Shown here one piece after another: positions 1 through 14,700 of a DNA stretch of 64,000 nt. The notes beneath the pieces were generated by a model. That model searched no databases. It had not been told where the DNA came from and worked only from the letters and a program-made list of their open reading frames with translations. This stretch comes from Rhizophlyctis rosea (lineage: Eukaryota > Chytridiomycota > Chytridiomycetes > Rhizophlyctidales > Rhizophlyctidaceae): positions 40,555 through 104,554 of the forward strand of contig JADGJC010000122.1 in the NCBI GenBank assembly GCA_027596075.1. The letters are read 5' to 3'. Position 1 is the stretch's first letter. Every line of letters starts with the position of its first letter. A program made the position numbers and the translations under genes.

Positions 1-3000
1 CTCGGAATCGGTCCACCAACTGAGAAAGGTTCGGCTTGCTCTTGATGAAATCCCGCTCAAATGCAGCTTTATATTTGAGATGATTCGGCTGCATGCTTTC
101 AGCAAATCGTTGGAGATTCATCTCCGTTGCTTGTGAAAGGGCGCCGTGGTCGCGCGGATCGCGAGCGATTTGCTGCAAGTACATCTAGATCAGGGTAAGG
201 GCTAGCCAAGCGATACATATTATCAGAGGGACTTCACCTGAACTCCATCATTGAGAAGCGCAACAATCAATCGATATATGTCCTCGTCCGTAGTGGGTTT
301 CAGTCGCTGAAGTATTTGATCACCCATGGCTTCCATGGACAGCGCAAGAAGAGGGAAGGCTGTTTTCAAGGTGCCCATGACCAATTCAACCAACTCCCAA
401 GGCTGCTTTCGGGTGGGAATAGGTTGGGGGTTGCCGGCGGCATCTAGAGCGGGCTGAGCGGGAACACCATTGTCTGTTGGACCATTCGATGCGGCACCAG
501 GTGCATTGGGACCGTTCTGACCATCTGGTGCACGAGCTGCGGTGGTAGCGGGGGGTGCTCCGGACGCTTGCGCCTTTTTCAGCATGATGAAGTCTTCCTT
601 GGCGGTCCGCAGCTGGAAGTGCATTGCCTGTTGCGCAAATGATAGTAAGCCCTTCAGCTTCAAGCTTTCATGCTCATATCCTACAGAACAGCTTCACCTG
701 TGGGTACGACTTCGCAAGCTTCGACAAAATGTTGAAATGCGGCTGCGGCTCTCTGGCTGCCAGCCCAGACAAAAGTTGTGGAATGAAGAAGATCCAGTGC
801 CACAATGGCGTCTCGACTTTTGTATTTTGAAAGGTGGATGCGAGGGTCCCTTGTTCGTCGTCCAACGTCAACAACCACAAAATCCGCGCCAAGTACTTCC
901 GCGACTTCGCCCGATTGTAGATGCCCGCCGCTTGCAGGTAACAATTGATGGCTTCTGCAGCATGCTTGATCTCACTGGGGTTCTCTTTGTACATTCTGTC
1001 ACAGTACTGGCCCCAAGCAGCCCACCCTTTTGCTAAATTGGGATCCATTTGAATGGCCGACGAGAACGCTGTCTGGGCATCCCCATGCAGATTCAACTTC
1101 GCAAGGAAAATCCCTTTCAGCGCAAAGAACTCCGCTTTCTGCTGCGTTGAGAAGTACAGCAGGTTGGTATTATTGATGACGTCCAAGCCTGTGTGATATT
1201 CCGCTGGTGACTGGAAATGGCATTTCGCCTGTTCCCGCAATTTGAAGAAAGCTTCTTGAATCTCGATATTGGGCAGGGTGTAGATCTTGCCGAGGGAACT
1301 GATACAGACGTCAGTGAGCTGATGCTTCCTGCTCACGCGAGCAAACCGGTTGATGATCCATGCCGTTTCGTGGTAGCCGCGGTACGCGTAGGAACTGGAC
1401 GGGTTTGGAGTTGCTGCTGTTTGGTTCAGTTGAGGAATCAGCGGGAGGTAGGCCTTATTGATGGTCGAAAAGACGTGCTGCCGCCAATGGACGAGATCGC
1501 TCCACAAATTGATGTCGTCCCAATTATTCGGTAGCCGTTCCCTCCAGGTTTGCAGAATTCCCTTCAATTCCTGCGCTTTCCCATCAATATTCAGTGAGTT
1601 GGTGCCCCTCAGATTGTTTTGGATCTGTTCCGCTTCACCGAATTCTACGATTTGCTGGAACGCGTGCAGAAGTGGTACATGCGCCTGGGTGACTTTCTCG
1701 GGGAGGGCGATCCATTTCTTCAGGGTTATCTGAATGCTCTCGTGACACAATGCTTCAAACTCCCCCGCCTTTTCCGGCGACTCCTGAATTTGGAGGAGCA
1801 GCATGAAAGCTTCGAAGGTCTTCTTTCGATTACTTTGTGGTGAGAGCGAATTAAGCGTATTCTGCAAACCCTCCCGTTCGTTATTGAAATCCGACAACCG
1901 CCACGCACACTCCATCAGAAGCTCGTGATCTTGTTCGAACTTCGCTAGATCCGTCAATATATCCCACTGCTGCAACCGCTGCGCACATGATACCCAATGG
2001 TTTTCCCACAAGCTGTACTCTGCTTCAGTGAACGGAAGCAGCCCACTCCGAGCTTTGCTCTGAGCACTTTCATAGTACAGTTGTGCTTGCGCCCACAAAC
2101 CACCTTGCTCATACGATAACGCCGCATTGGTCTCCGCAAACAGACACCGCCGCCGCCAGTGCCCAAAGTAGTAGTCTTCCTCCGCAATGTCATCGAATAA
2201 GTCCGCGATCGCATCCATGATGCTTTCCCGAACATTTTCCTCGTCCTTCGTGATTACCGATCCCGCCGGTTTGAAGTCCGCAGCTGCATTTTGCAAAAGC
2301 TCCAACGCATTGTGCCAAGCATTGTAGGATTTGCCTAGATATTTTACTAACTGCGGTGGAAGCTGAATCGGGGGTAAGCATTTGCAAAATCCGTCGAGGA
2401 GAGCTTGGATGACGTTTGGCCGATGTTCCATTTGCTTTTGGTGATAGGGTTGGGCCAAGAGGGGTATGATGATCTTAACGAGGTCGTGGCGTTCGCGTCC
2501 GTTCAGCAGATTCCAACACATCGGAAGAATGGCGACCCAAAGGGAGTAAGTCAAGTTCGTGTCGAAATATAGCAGGTTACGTAGCGGGGTTAGGAGGGAA
2601 GAAAGCTGGATGCCCTGCAAGTTCCTCAGGAAATCACGATGTGCTTCCATCGCCGGTGTGAAGTCTGGGACCACCAATGATTCCTCACTTTCCATCACGA
2701 CATCCCCGTCACCGGTTAGATCAGGCAGTTGCACCGACGTAATTGCATGAACACGTAAGGTAGGCGCACAGCTGTGGACTTGATCATTGACCATTGCGCT
2801 GCCCAAAATCAGATCAAGCGCTTGGTTCAACCAGAAGAAGTTCCCTAGGAAGTCCCAATTCTGCAGCCCAAATATGTAATTCAAACGGACAACGAGCGAC
2901 CGAGCGATGCTGGAGTCAAAGATCTCGGCGAACCGAGTGCGAATGGCCGGATTTTCATTCTTCGTACCCAGCAGGAACGCATTTTCCAACCGCACCGTCA

Positions 3001-6000
3001 AATCTGTCTGCAAAAATGAGGGATCCGTATAGATATTGCCTATAAGATTGAGGTACTCTTCCAAAAGCCCCTTGTCCCCGCAGTGCTCAACGCAGAGCAA
3101 TTTCAACAGCAGGTTCGCCTTCTCCTTCAAAGTCGGGAAAGGTTCATTTTTGAGTTGTAACCAATCACCAACCATCGTCAGAATGTACCGAAGAACTTCC
3201 GGATCGGTGTGAGAGTCTATCAGACCACTCAGGCATTGCAAGAAAGCTTTCCTTTGATCCCCCATCTGAGAAACCCGCAACCTCAAAACTTGGAGCAACA
3301 TGATGATCATGTTGGGCACCAGTTCCTTCTCTTTATCCGCCGATTGTACCGCCGGGCTACTCGCCGTATTCCCGCCAAGATTTGGCACCGACCCTGGCCG
3401 CTTATCCCGCTCCTTCTGCTTTTCCGTTTCCCTCGCCCGATCCGCACGTCCCTTCTCGTCCGTCTGCAACCTCTGCAATAGTGGCATCAGTTCCGACAGA
3501 TAATTTTGCAAAGCATCCGGCCGGTGCAGGCATGCCGCGTTCAGCAGCGATATTGTAGGATACAAAACGGTCTTTTCCTTGATCCCGTTGTTGATGACCG
3601 CATCAACCGCCTTCACGAAATCCGCAACTTCCGCGGCCGCTGGTTCGCCTTCGGTTAGTTGAACGTCAGGAATGGCTTTGTACACTCGGGACAACAATGG
3701 CGATAGGGCGCGCATGACATCAATGTTGTCCGTCTTGATCCATTTCTCGACGCAAGTATGGATCTGTTTCATATTGCTCACTATCCAGCTGCTGGACTTC
3801 AACTCCAACACGGTTGTAACCATTTCAATGGCGTTGCATACGACGTTCTTCGTCTCGTCCTTGATTTCCATATTGATAGCTTTCTCCATACACTGCAGTT
3901 TCACGTCAACTTCGGGCCACAACGTCAACAGATTCCGCATGATGTTGATGGTACGAAAAGCCATGCCCCGCTTGCCGGAGTCGTTCAAAGTGCAGATGAA
4001 ACGGCCGAGGAAGTGGATCATGATTTCTCTCAAGTGACTTGGCACAAACCCACGAAGCTCTCCCGTACTTTCCGGCCCAGGGGTTGGAGTGTCCGTTCGT
4101 TCCGCATCAGAAGCGCGGCGTTTGGCTGGAGGCGTCTCTGAACCTGACGGGGCTCCCTTTCGTTTTTCACCGACTGTGTACATGCACACCCGTTAGAACT
4201 GATGCAAAAGAGTAATCAACGTATTCTGAGCACATACCGGACTCATTTTCTTGATCAACATTGGCAGAATCGCCTCCCTTCTCCTTGCGTTCATCCAAAA
4301 GACGCTTTTCCCATCCAATAATCAATTCGCACAAATCAAGTGAGACCAGCCGATCGGCAGTGGCGTTCCCCGACAATCCAATCTTGGACATGGACTGCAC
4401 GATTTGAGGAATGAAATGGTCTCGGCATTCGTAGAATAGATCTCCGTGTCGGATAACGGTAAGGAACGACGGGAGTAGCTGGCTAACAGAATGGAACTCG
4501 TCGATGATGACCTTCCGAGCCCACCGAGCCCAAGCGGGCATGATGACCGCTTTCGCATCCGCCATTGGCTGAGTTAGGCGCTTCGGTAGAACGGGAAGAA
4601 GGATATCGATGGCCTGGCGCACAAGAAGCTTGTTTTCCGGTTGATGGGTTTTCAAAAGTGGGACGTAAATTTGGGTGATGATCTTCTGAGGAGTTTCGTA
4701 CTGTTCGACGAATCGTGCAAGGAGGACGTACAACGGTTGTTTACACGCATCCTCCACCTTAAGCTGACCCCACGCGAACTTGATAATATCTTTCCGGAAC
4801 GTGTCGGTCACACCTGGTATGTACTGCAACAGCAGAGTGGTGAACTGTATGACCTCCAGCTTCAGCGTCTCCTCGAAAATGGGCCCTGCCGCACTCTCAA
4901 CCATAAAGGGGGCCCACATCGCCCCATGTATCAGCTGCATGATATTCCCATCTATGATATCCAGGTTTTCACCCCGCGAAAACGAAACCAGCAGCATCGG
5001 CGTAATCAACATCCTCATCGTCCATGTCTTGGTCTCCGCCGAAACTTCAGTGTCCGAAAAGAGCGACAAGAAGTGAAGAAGAATCGCCCTTTTCTGAGCA
5101 CCCGTGAACCGCTCCGCCACCTCGTCAAAGTAGAATTGCTTCAAAAAGCTCTTATCCACCAAATCCTGCTGCCGGAATCCCTCGATCATACTAAAGATCA
5201 ACTTCACTTCATTCGGGTCCCTCTTGCAGTACGTGATCAAAATGTGCAAGAATTGCTCCGACTCACGCCCAGGCAGAATGACAGCCGGATCGTATACCCC
5301 CGACGTGCCCCGCCTCCATTGCCAGATCTTACAAAGGGTGTCCATCAGTGGACGTTGCTGCAAGATCCAATCCGAGCCCCAGTTGATCAGATTGACGAGG
5401 ATTCGAGCACCGAAAGCGTATAAATCCCGGGCCCCACTTTGATCCATCCCCACAGAAAACGTCTTTTCCACCAGCTGATCGATTTTACTGACTGCTTCGA
5501 TCCGGACGACCGACGCTTGCTCGCTGTTCAAAATATCGATGTACAATAGGGCGTAGGGGGGCTGATGGAGGTTGTCCAGGAAAAATTTGACGGAGTCGGT
5601 CGCGTACCGGTTTAGGAACTTGATCAAAGGCGCACGGAACGGGCTAGACGCGGCCCGACCCAACGCATCCTCCAATTTCAACACCTCTCGTACCAGCTCA
5701 TCCATGAAGATGTTGGCAGTGGGCGGCAACAGATGAAAGACATCCAGAATGGCGACGATGATCTTAATATCCTCAACATCCGACAACGCCTTCCCCGCCG
5801 AGTCCGCCAACATCTTCTGATCCGCCCACATACGCAAATGGTCCAACAACTTCTTGCCGATCTCCACCTTGAAGTAGTTCGTCAACAACTCCAACAAACG
5901 CGCCAAACCCTCCAATCCAGCGACCGTGAGCTTTTTGAAATCCGACAGATTGACGAGTATGGGCCGAAGACCTGCCTGCAGCAGGTCCTTTGGCAATTTG

Positions 6001-9000
6001 TTGTGGGTAGTTAAGACTTGCGACAGACCTGAATGGAAATATTAGTCACACAATCAATTTCCTGGAACCGAATCACCCAAGAGCACCCACCCTTATTGGC
6101 CACTTCAACAATTTCCGAACTCTTCGAGTAAAGGCTCTTGAAAAAGACAGAGATGATACGCGCCCGAAGCTGGCTCAGTCGAGGGTTTGTGAAGTCGTTG
6201 CACTGCATAGCACTCGATAAGAGGCGGATGCACACCGTCCGAAGGTTAATCAGAGACGTTGCGTTCTTATACTGCGAGGATTTGTTGACCAAAGCTTGAT
6301 CTTCGGCATCCGCTAGCGCAAGTGCTTCTTGCAACAAGCGCATCAGCTCATCGTTAAACGTAAGAAGTGGAGGTCGAAGGGACAGGCAGTAGGTAATGGC
6401 GTCGATGTTGCCGATTTGCATGGGGAAGGGTAGAGCGCGGAGTGGTTTGGCGAAGATTGGACTCAACAGGCGATCTTGCACCGGCGTCAAAATCTCAGTC
6501 ACTTCTTTGTTCGACAAGTCCGCCAAGAGTTGCAGCGACGATTGGATGGTTTCCCGCACTACACTACTCGAATTGGAGAGCTCTGAAATAAGCAAACTAA
6601 TCAAACTATTGAATTTCGCCGTACGCTCTTCCACATCCGCCCCATCTTCCGCCCGATGACATCCCCTCAATACAAAGGATAAGGTCGAACTTGCTTCGTC
6701 CATGTTGTGCGCCACGAATTCCGCCGATGTATCCTTGAGAACATACAGAATGGCCTTTACGAACTCCAGCTCGTGCTGCAACATCCACTTCGTTCCCAGC
6801 TCCAACTTTGCCGTCAAGAGATTGATCCCAGCTACCCCACCCGTTTTGCGGAACCAGACTTCTTGGTAACAACAGGCAGAAAACCGCGAAGCCATGACGT
6901 GCAAAAACGGCAACTCCTCCTGAGCCTCCTTGCTACCTAAGAACGTCATACAGTTGCTATGAATAAGTAAGATCGACTTCTCCGCCAACGACCGCCTATT
7001 CTGATCTTCCGATGCCATGACTTCGACAACAGCTTGCATGAACCCATCAACACGGAATTGCCCTTCCTGAGTAATCGGTCCGGGCGGAGCAGCGGGACGA
7101 GGTGCGGGAGAGGTTGGGTTGCATTTCTCATCTACTGCGTCGTTGATGCAAAGGATGGCAACGTGGCGGCATAGACTTTCCATAAGCTCCCAAGCCTGTC
7201 CTTCCAAAGGACCACCACCGGCGCAAGTATTAAACAGTGTCACAATCACACGGCAGAGCGCTTTGTCGATAGCTTCTTTCTTTTCTCTCGATACTGAGGG
7301 CGGGTCGATGAATGGCGATCGCTCTGGAATTGTTTGAGACGGCTGTAGCGGTTGCGCCGGGTCAGGAGCTGTCGCGTTACCCTGTTGTTCAACACCCTCC
7401 ATAGGCGCAACGGTCATGGCTGATTTCGTATCAGCAGCAGTTGATGCTAGGTAGTATTGCACAATCTCCCGGAACTGCTCCAAAAACCCTTCCCCTCCTT
7501 CATCCACGTCCAGTAGCAACGGTAGGCAACATTTGGCAACCATGAAAGCCTGCTCCCGATAGAACGGCGAATTGTTCGGGGACTCCAATATGCGGGCAAC
7601 GAGATCAAGTGCCTTGTCCAATGACAACCATTGAGCACGATCGTAAGATTGAAACACGAGCCCCAACTCAACACCGAACTCATGATTCTCCTGGAAGTCC
7701 AAACCAATAGGATCCTTCAGGAACTTCCGATTGCGGCCCCCTAATTTTCCCAAAATCCGCATCGCAATCACGTTATTGCCCGTTTTCGCGGTGTTGGCCG
7801 AGGGTCGCAGATGTTTCCACAAACCCATCATGAGATCCTTGATCACCGGTGCCATGATTGGTTCGAGGAACTCCTGCGTCAGATTATCAATGCACAGCTC
7901 TAGCGTCCGCAACCCCTGACTAACTAATTCCTGACTCGCTTGCAAAGCGTACACTAGAGGCTTCATCAACTGCGAAAGATACGGGAGCAGAACACTAAGG
8001 CGCACGGGTACGGTCAAACAGAGTTCAACGAACAGCTCGCGCATATGCGGTTTGTGCGCTGCAGCCAGCAAGCCGTTGAGGCTTTCGAGAAGGACCTGCA
8101 AGAACGGAAGGACTTCCTGGTAAAGCAACTCGAACCGCCCACCACCGATGCTCCTAAACAACGATCGCAGAAGCATAAAATAATTCATTGGCTCGACAGC
8201 TTTTCCGGAGTTCTTCATCGAAGTCATGATGATGTTCCCAAGATGCGGTCTGAGGACCATCTCAAGTTTGTCGGGATGTTGCGTAACGGCCACAAACAGC
8301 ACTTTGAAGAGGCGCAACATCGTAGCAGCGTAATTCTGGTCCTTTTCCCCGAGCTTCGTCAAACGTTCGACCAAGAACCGAAGGAGCAAACCCGCCACGT
8401 TCGAAACGATCAAGGGATTGGAAAGTAGGGCTTGAGGGAGCGCAATCACCCCCGGGTGCAAGACCATTTGCTCAAAGATGTAGGGAATATGCGAGGAGAA
8501 GATGTCCTGGAATGTTGCCGGATCGAGGCACATGAGCGACTGGGCTAAGGCCTCACAAATATCCTTCTCCTCCTGAGCAATTTCCTTCGTGGGGGGCGCC
8601 ATTCGATGCGGTTGACCTTCGACTTTCGCATTGTAATAACTCGCGCATGCAAGACCTTCCCGCAGATACCGCACGAGTACATCGGCTTCTTCGTGTTTAA
8701 AGGACTTCAGCATGATTTGACGCGGGTCATTGACGTCGGGAATACTGGGTATAGGGCCCGTGTGCCGTATGGAATTGAAGGTCTTGATCATTCCGACGAG
8801 CATATTCTTGATGAGAGCTCTCGCATCTGCCGTCGCCAGTAAATGACTGCTGCGTCCACTATCAACTTTCACTTCATACCTTTCAAGACATCCAACGAAT
8901 TTTCAAATGCTTTTGCTGCCGTTCGGATGGGTTGCACGTAACCCAAATCCACAAATCCATCAAAGTCCGGGGTTGACGAGTACTGATCCAATAGGGCAGA

Positions 9001-10980
9001 CATCGGGTTCAGGTTCCTCCTCTTCTGCTGGTACTTCATCGCAATGGGCAATGTCACATGTAGGCAATGGAGCTTTGTTGCAATTGCATTACAGATGCAC
9101 AAAAGCAGTTTTCGAGCTGGAAGGTAAAGGGAAAAACGTGAGTCGACGAAAACAAAAAAATGGCTAAATTTCAAGCGACCTTCAGCCTTATCCGGTAGCT
9201 TATCAATCGCATCGTACAGATTCGTTAGTAAGCGGCCCATCACGGTCTGCACGGACAGTGGGAATCCGGTATCATTGAACAGCTGTGAATATATGTGGAC
9301 TATTCGAGCCAGCTGTTGTGGAGCAAAGTGATGGCGGACGTGGTGCAAGAAGTCGACCAACATTGTGTGTGCAGTGGCCCTATGACATGCATCAGTCTCG
9401 TACGCTTTCATGAAGCAACCTTTGCGTCCGAAACTCACCGCAGTGCGTCCCGCTGCGTGATTCCGGGACCTACAACCACATCTTCATCCAATAGAAGGTC
9501 CAGATGCTTGATGAATGCTGAACGGAAGTCGGTATATAGGATGGCCCTGGTCGCAACCAAAAGTTCCTGAACCCGTTGTTCAGTTTCGAATCAACTGCAG
9601 ATGGTTGCCATTCATTTATCTTACCTTTCTCGAAGCAGCGGCATCTGCTGGGCATGCCCGCATCAAGTTGATCAGCGCGTCAGCAATGACTTGAGCATGC
9701 TCTTTGAGCAGCATCACGAAGCTTTTCAAAATGTAGGCAATGAAAGAAGCCGTCTGTGGATCATAAGTCAAATTAATATGTCCAATGTCCGGAGGTAACG
9801 CGTTCTCCTCTGACCTTCACTTGCAAAGCAATGAAATCTCCGTAGGCAGCCTTATTTTTGATGGCCGGGCTCATGCCCACGTACCCCTTCCCCGCCGCGT
9901 CCAGTTCCTGGAGTGCGATTTCTTGAGCTCGAGGCTCGAGCTTCAGAATCTGCAAAGAAAACACGGACCAAGTTCAGCGCCTAATGCCCAAAGACGGCTG
10001 TTCGAGTCGAAGATACTAACATTGATGATCAAAGGCACAAACTTCGACACGGCCTCGCTAACAAACTTTCGGTGAAGCTGGAATAGTAGCGCGATGATGA
10101 TGGGACATTCTGTCAAAACTTTGAAACTGAACATCGCTTTTGGCAGGTCACGGGCTGAAGTCGGTTCGTTCCCTTCCGCTGCCGGAGACGCTGGCACCTG
10201 CGCCCCGGAGGGTGTGGGCTGAAGTTTGGCTTTAGAGTTCTTCTTGGGCCACATGCGAGACCTTTATGCACTCACCGTGCTGGCAATTTCATCAAACGTA
10301 TCTTTCACAGCTTGATCCATATTCTGATACATTTCCTGCACGATGTCGAAGAAGGGCTTGACATCATCTTCTAGATACTGCTTGTACTGTCTATGCAGCT
10401 CCACCATGATCTTCAAAGCGGTGATGGCATTCTCCTCGTTATCAACTCGAAAGATGTGCAGGATCGTTTTTATCAAGTCCGAAGCAAAGGTCTTCAGGTA
10501 TTCGTTGGACGGGAAGCGATGTATTATGTCGAGAATCGTGCTGCGGAGTTTCTAGCGAGCAGTTTATTAGAAGGCAGTGGTGCGTACATGGAGTAGCTTC
10601 CTCCCCATACCTGCTCCATCGAGTTGCTGGCGAAAGATGGCGGCTCCTCAATTAAAATCCGATTGAAGCATGGTATCAATATTCCCAAGATCCGCGCATA
10701 TTCCGTATGTTGCAGCGTGTCCATGGAGTCGCGTATTTCGCTTATGATCTCCAGCTTGACATTGACGCCAACGTTTGGATCGCCCAGTCGTTGAGCATAC
10801 ACTGCGGGGATATCAAAGTTCAGAGATCATATGCACTGGCAGTAGATGTTCAGACTGCTTGCACAAGCTCCCTCATACCTTCCGAGTTCACGACGTTCAG
10901 GGTCTGTTGACGTCCATATCAATTAGTATACCTAAAAAACACACCAGCACATACTCCTCCCTGACCTTATTGTTGTTCAT
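1..10980 (-). CDS. TRA1: Tra1/TRRAP, PIKK-family scaffold of SAGA and NuA4 (3' end beyond window)
   Basis: Tra1 is the giant pseudokinase scaffold that docks transcription activators to the SAGA and NuA4 acetyltransferase complexes in the nucleus. The reading starts at a 15-nt first exon (MNNNK, 10980-10966, donor gtcagg), followed by TLNVVNSE and then VYAQRLGDPNVGVNVKLE, a typical Tra1 N-terminus. HEAT-type helical repeats fill the large exons at about 8870-6011, 5996-4200 and 4190 downward. The FAT region follows, with segments such as HWRRRCLFAETNAALSYEQG and SYAYRGYHETAWIINRFA. The last readable exons (about 690-1) are still N-terminal to the kinase-like domain, so the pseudokinase and FATC lie off the left edge. 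Exon joins were judged by eye and several small 5' exons are approximate. It lies 0.76 kb downstream of TOR on the same strand. Identity is confident; exact splice sites are not. Confidence 0.93.
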
Positions 10981-11743
10981 TGTGGCAGGTCAGACGTTCA
11001 AAGTGGATGCGTCACGATTGTGGCGGGTATAAGGGAGAGCGATATATGGCAGTCACTGATCGTGTGAATGCATTCGTCCAAGTATGGTACGCGAAGGGAA
11101 AGAGAAAAGCACCAGGGCAAGCGGGTCGATGCCGGCCCCTAAGGGTCCAGCACTGCGAACAAGTCTATGTAAGACCACAGAACTTTGTGTTCCGTACGGT
11201 AGCAAGCAAGGTTGTAGACAAGTCTCCGGGACAGGTTGGTGAATACAGTAGTTTGACCACTTAGAAGAAGGAGCTGGAGAAAGAGGTGAAACACAGTGTG
11301 CGCCGCGAGCACCAAGAGAACGGGGGTAATGCATAAGAAACAATAGCGAGCGCTTGAGACTGGCAACAGCCAGAGACAATTCTCTACCCACCTTTGTACC
11401 CTATTTATTTCCCTCGAGTGATAATTGTAGATCCATAAGAACCTAGATCAGTAACCTGCTCAACCCTGACGAAGTCGACAGGGGAAAGTTTGCTTGGTCA
11501 ATCGGCGAGTGCGGATCAGATTTACAGTGCTCTACCCGAAGTGATGCGCGCGACACGTGACTTGCTGCGGGCTGGATGAGTCATCCACCCACTGCGCCTT
11601 GTCAATTGGGGGCCTTCACCCTTCGTGTATACTACAACTGGTCAAGACTACATACATATTAACACAGAATAGTTGCCACATCCACTTAGAGTGCCGCAAC
11701 AAAGTTATCACATCCCGCCTCCCGTGCATTAACGACCCATCCA
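10981..11743. other. Intergenic, TOR 3' end to TRA1 5' end
   Basis: This 763-bp stretch holds the TOR 3' untranslated region and the TRA1 promoter. No long open frame with protein-like composition was seen on either strand. No RNA gene or clear promoter motif was recognised. Confidence 0.6.
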
Positions 11744-14700
11744 TCACCAGAATGCACACCACCCAATATAACACTAGAAGTAATCACCGTATTGTCAGCA
11801 AGATCCCCGCAAAGACATTTGAATCCGTGTCAAAACTTACCTGGCACAAATTCTCTAATGATGTAGCCTGCAGGATTAGCTTTTGTACTTGATTTGATGT
11901 ATCCAGTGTCAGGTTGGGTTTGAAGTCACGACCTGCAGAAGGGCATAAGAAACTGATGCACTGTTTCACCTTTGAGCCATTTAGTCCTTACCTGTCAACT
12001 TATTTGAGACTCTATTAATTACGCTCAAAGCTCTTGTATTCAGTGCTTCTGGCTTCCCGACGTGCTCTTCCTCTGCAAGGTTTGTGAGTAGAAACCCTCA
12101 GTCCCAGCAATATCGAAAGCCGCCTCACGAACCTGTTCCAATCAGATCGTTCTCATTTCTCTGCAGCTTTCGACTGGCAGGGAAGTTCCGCGTATGATGA
12201 TGAGCATCGTCCAGCATATCTTGAAGTTGTCGGTTAGCATGTCGAAGTGGAGGCCGCACCAGCATCTGCAATTTTCTTACCACCATCCACTTTGCCTGGC
12301 CGTTGCTTGCCATCTGCAACTTGTACAGTCAAGCTTCACTATGTACATGATCGGAAAAGTCAACACCTTACCTTGTTTGGGGCTAGCGGTGGATAGTAAA
12401 CGCCAATTGATTAGAGGATCATACACGAAGGCTTCTAGTACAGCCATGACGCTATCTTTGTTCTCGCGCAGAACTCGCATGACGTTTTCGCAAGTAATAC
12501 GGAAGTTGCCTTCAATTCCGCTGACCTAAAACACATTGTCAAAACCACCTGCAACAAGCACATCCATTACTAGAGCAAAGCACACGCACCTCCATTGCAT
12601 TGATCAACATGCGCGTCAACCTGAAGGGAATCTTCTCAGGGAACTTCTCGCGATGCATTGCCACCTGAACAGCACAATGACCTTGAGCACTAATGCCTAC
12701 AAAGGCTCTTTTCAAACATGGAGTCTTACCTCAAAGCAATCACCAAAATCGATATGGATAACTTTCCCGGTATTCCGATCAAGCATCAAATTGGACGGAT
12801 GACGGTCACCAAGACCCAGAATGTAGCCAACCATAGACATCACGGCCAGCGACCGAGTGTAGTTGGTTCGCTTGTCAAGCCATATCTTGATCATAGAAGC
12901 GTCAATGATACTTCTGCTCCCATTTCAATCACATTGCAGTCGGGAACGCACCTCAGAATTCTTACTCTTCAACCACAAAACCTTATACAGATCCTGTCCA
13001 GTGGTATTCTCCAAAGCATACTCAAATACTTCCACTTTCTGAAGCAACGTAAGGTTGTCGTAATCGGGCGCCATCTGCATAGAACCTGTAAGGAATCCTG
13101 TCTCCGCTCTTTACAAAGGAAACGACACCTCACCTGTAACATCAACCGATGCTCAATGTTCAGCAGAATTTTCCGACTCTCGCGGTAATCGCGGATGAGA
13201 GTATGTAGGGTATCACAGTGGGGAACCCATCCGATCAATCCAGAGTTGGGTGACAATGGAATGACGGGGTAACGTTGGATGCTTAGATGCCGTTTGAAGG
13301 TCTCCGGATCCGTCCCAAGAAGCGTATTTACAAGGCCGAACAACTGCATGACACGTTCGTCTTGCCGTAAATCCTCATGACCTGAAAGTTCCCAGTTTGA
13401 GTAATTCCCTCCTTGCTATGCATGCAACGGCATAGCGCATACCCTTGAGTAGGTATTGATATTCCTTGCCGTCGCTTCCCTTGATCGTCAGCCTTCGCGG
13501 GCGTTGTTTTGAGGTCATGACGGACAATGTTGGGACAAATGACGCAATCTTAATGACCGATTCTCCACTGCGATAGGTTCCTAAAAATGCATCCGTATTT
13601 AGAACCCAGGCACACCCCCGGCAAGATGTTGCACCACCACACGCACCAGGAACTGCGAGATCCAAATCTCTTGCTGCCAGCAGTTTTGGTGAAACATATT
13701 GCAATTCCAGCGTCGTGAGTTGTGGCAATTGCTTATTGATACGCCGGAACACCTGAAGAAATCACCAATGTTGACAATTGCCCTTCGCATTGTGATAGCT
13801 TGATGACGGCCTACCAAATAGTACAAATCCCACGCCTGATTCAAATCATTGACATTGTGAGTGCGCTTATACCGTCGGCACCAGTCAAGCGCTTCCTGTA
13901 GATCACGGCCAAAGGCTTGGTTGAACGAGATTTCACGCAGCGTTTCGGGTCCCTAGAAGATGCGTTTAATTCGCAGCCCAGTCTCTGACATCGACAAGCG
14001 GATCATACCCGCTCCAACATATGATGCAAAGGCTCAAGCGTAGCAAACATCCCCTCAACATTGTTATCCCCGAAGTACAACCGAGAAGCTTCTTCAAGCC
14101 CTTCGTGCCACATTTCATGCCATAGAATGGCCACGCGGATGAGTTCTTGACTTACAAGGAGCGCCTGGTAAAGAGCATCAAAATCAGAACAAGTACTGAT
14201 CGATTTTCACTTTTTTGAAATCCATTCCGAAAACCATACCTGTTCCACCAACGTAGCACTATGCATCTGCATTTTATCGATGATGGCCAATGCTGCCTTC
14301 TTTCTCGGCACACTCTGAGACTTTGACGCGACGGTCAGCGAATACACAAGTGCTTGCGGGTGTTCCTTCCCAACGTCCGAAAGCAACTGATGAATCAGAC
14401 GTCTGACATGCGGCGACGGAGTGTGAATGCGCGCAATGAGCTGCACACGAAAGGGTTGCCTGAGTCAGAACTTAAATCTATATAAAGCCGCATCATTTCC
14501 ACGAACCTGAGGGATAACCTGTAGCCACGTATCAATGGTAACCGTATTGAACCCTTCCCCGATCGCGATATTGACGTCTTGCTGGAATCCATATTTAAAC
14601 CACAACGTCAACAACCTCAACGTATCCTGCAACGAGTTGCCCTTCGATAGCGCAATCGATCGGAAGAAGCCTTGGACCGAAGGCACAACGTGATTGACGA

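Noticed and set aside
4641..5423. 260-codon plus-strand frame inside TRA1
   Set aside because: Antisense to a confident TRA1 exon; no recognisable protein.
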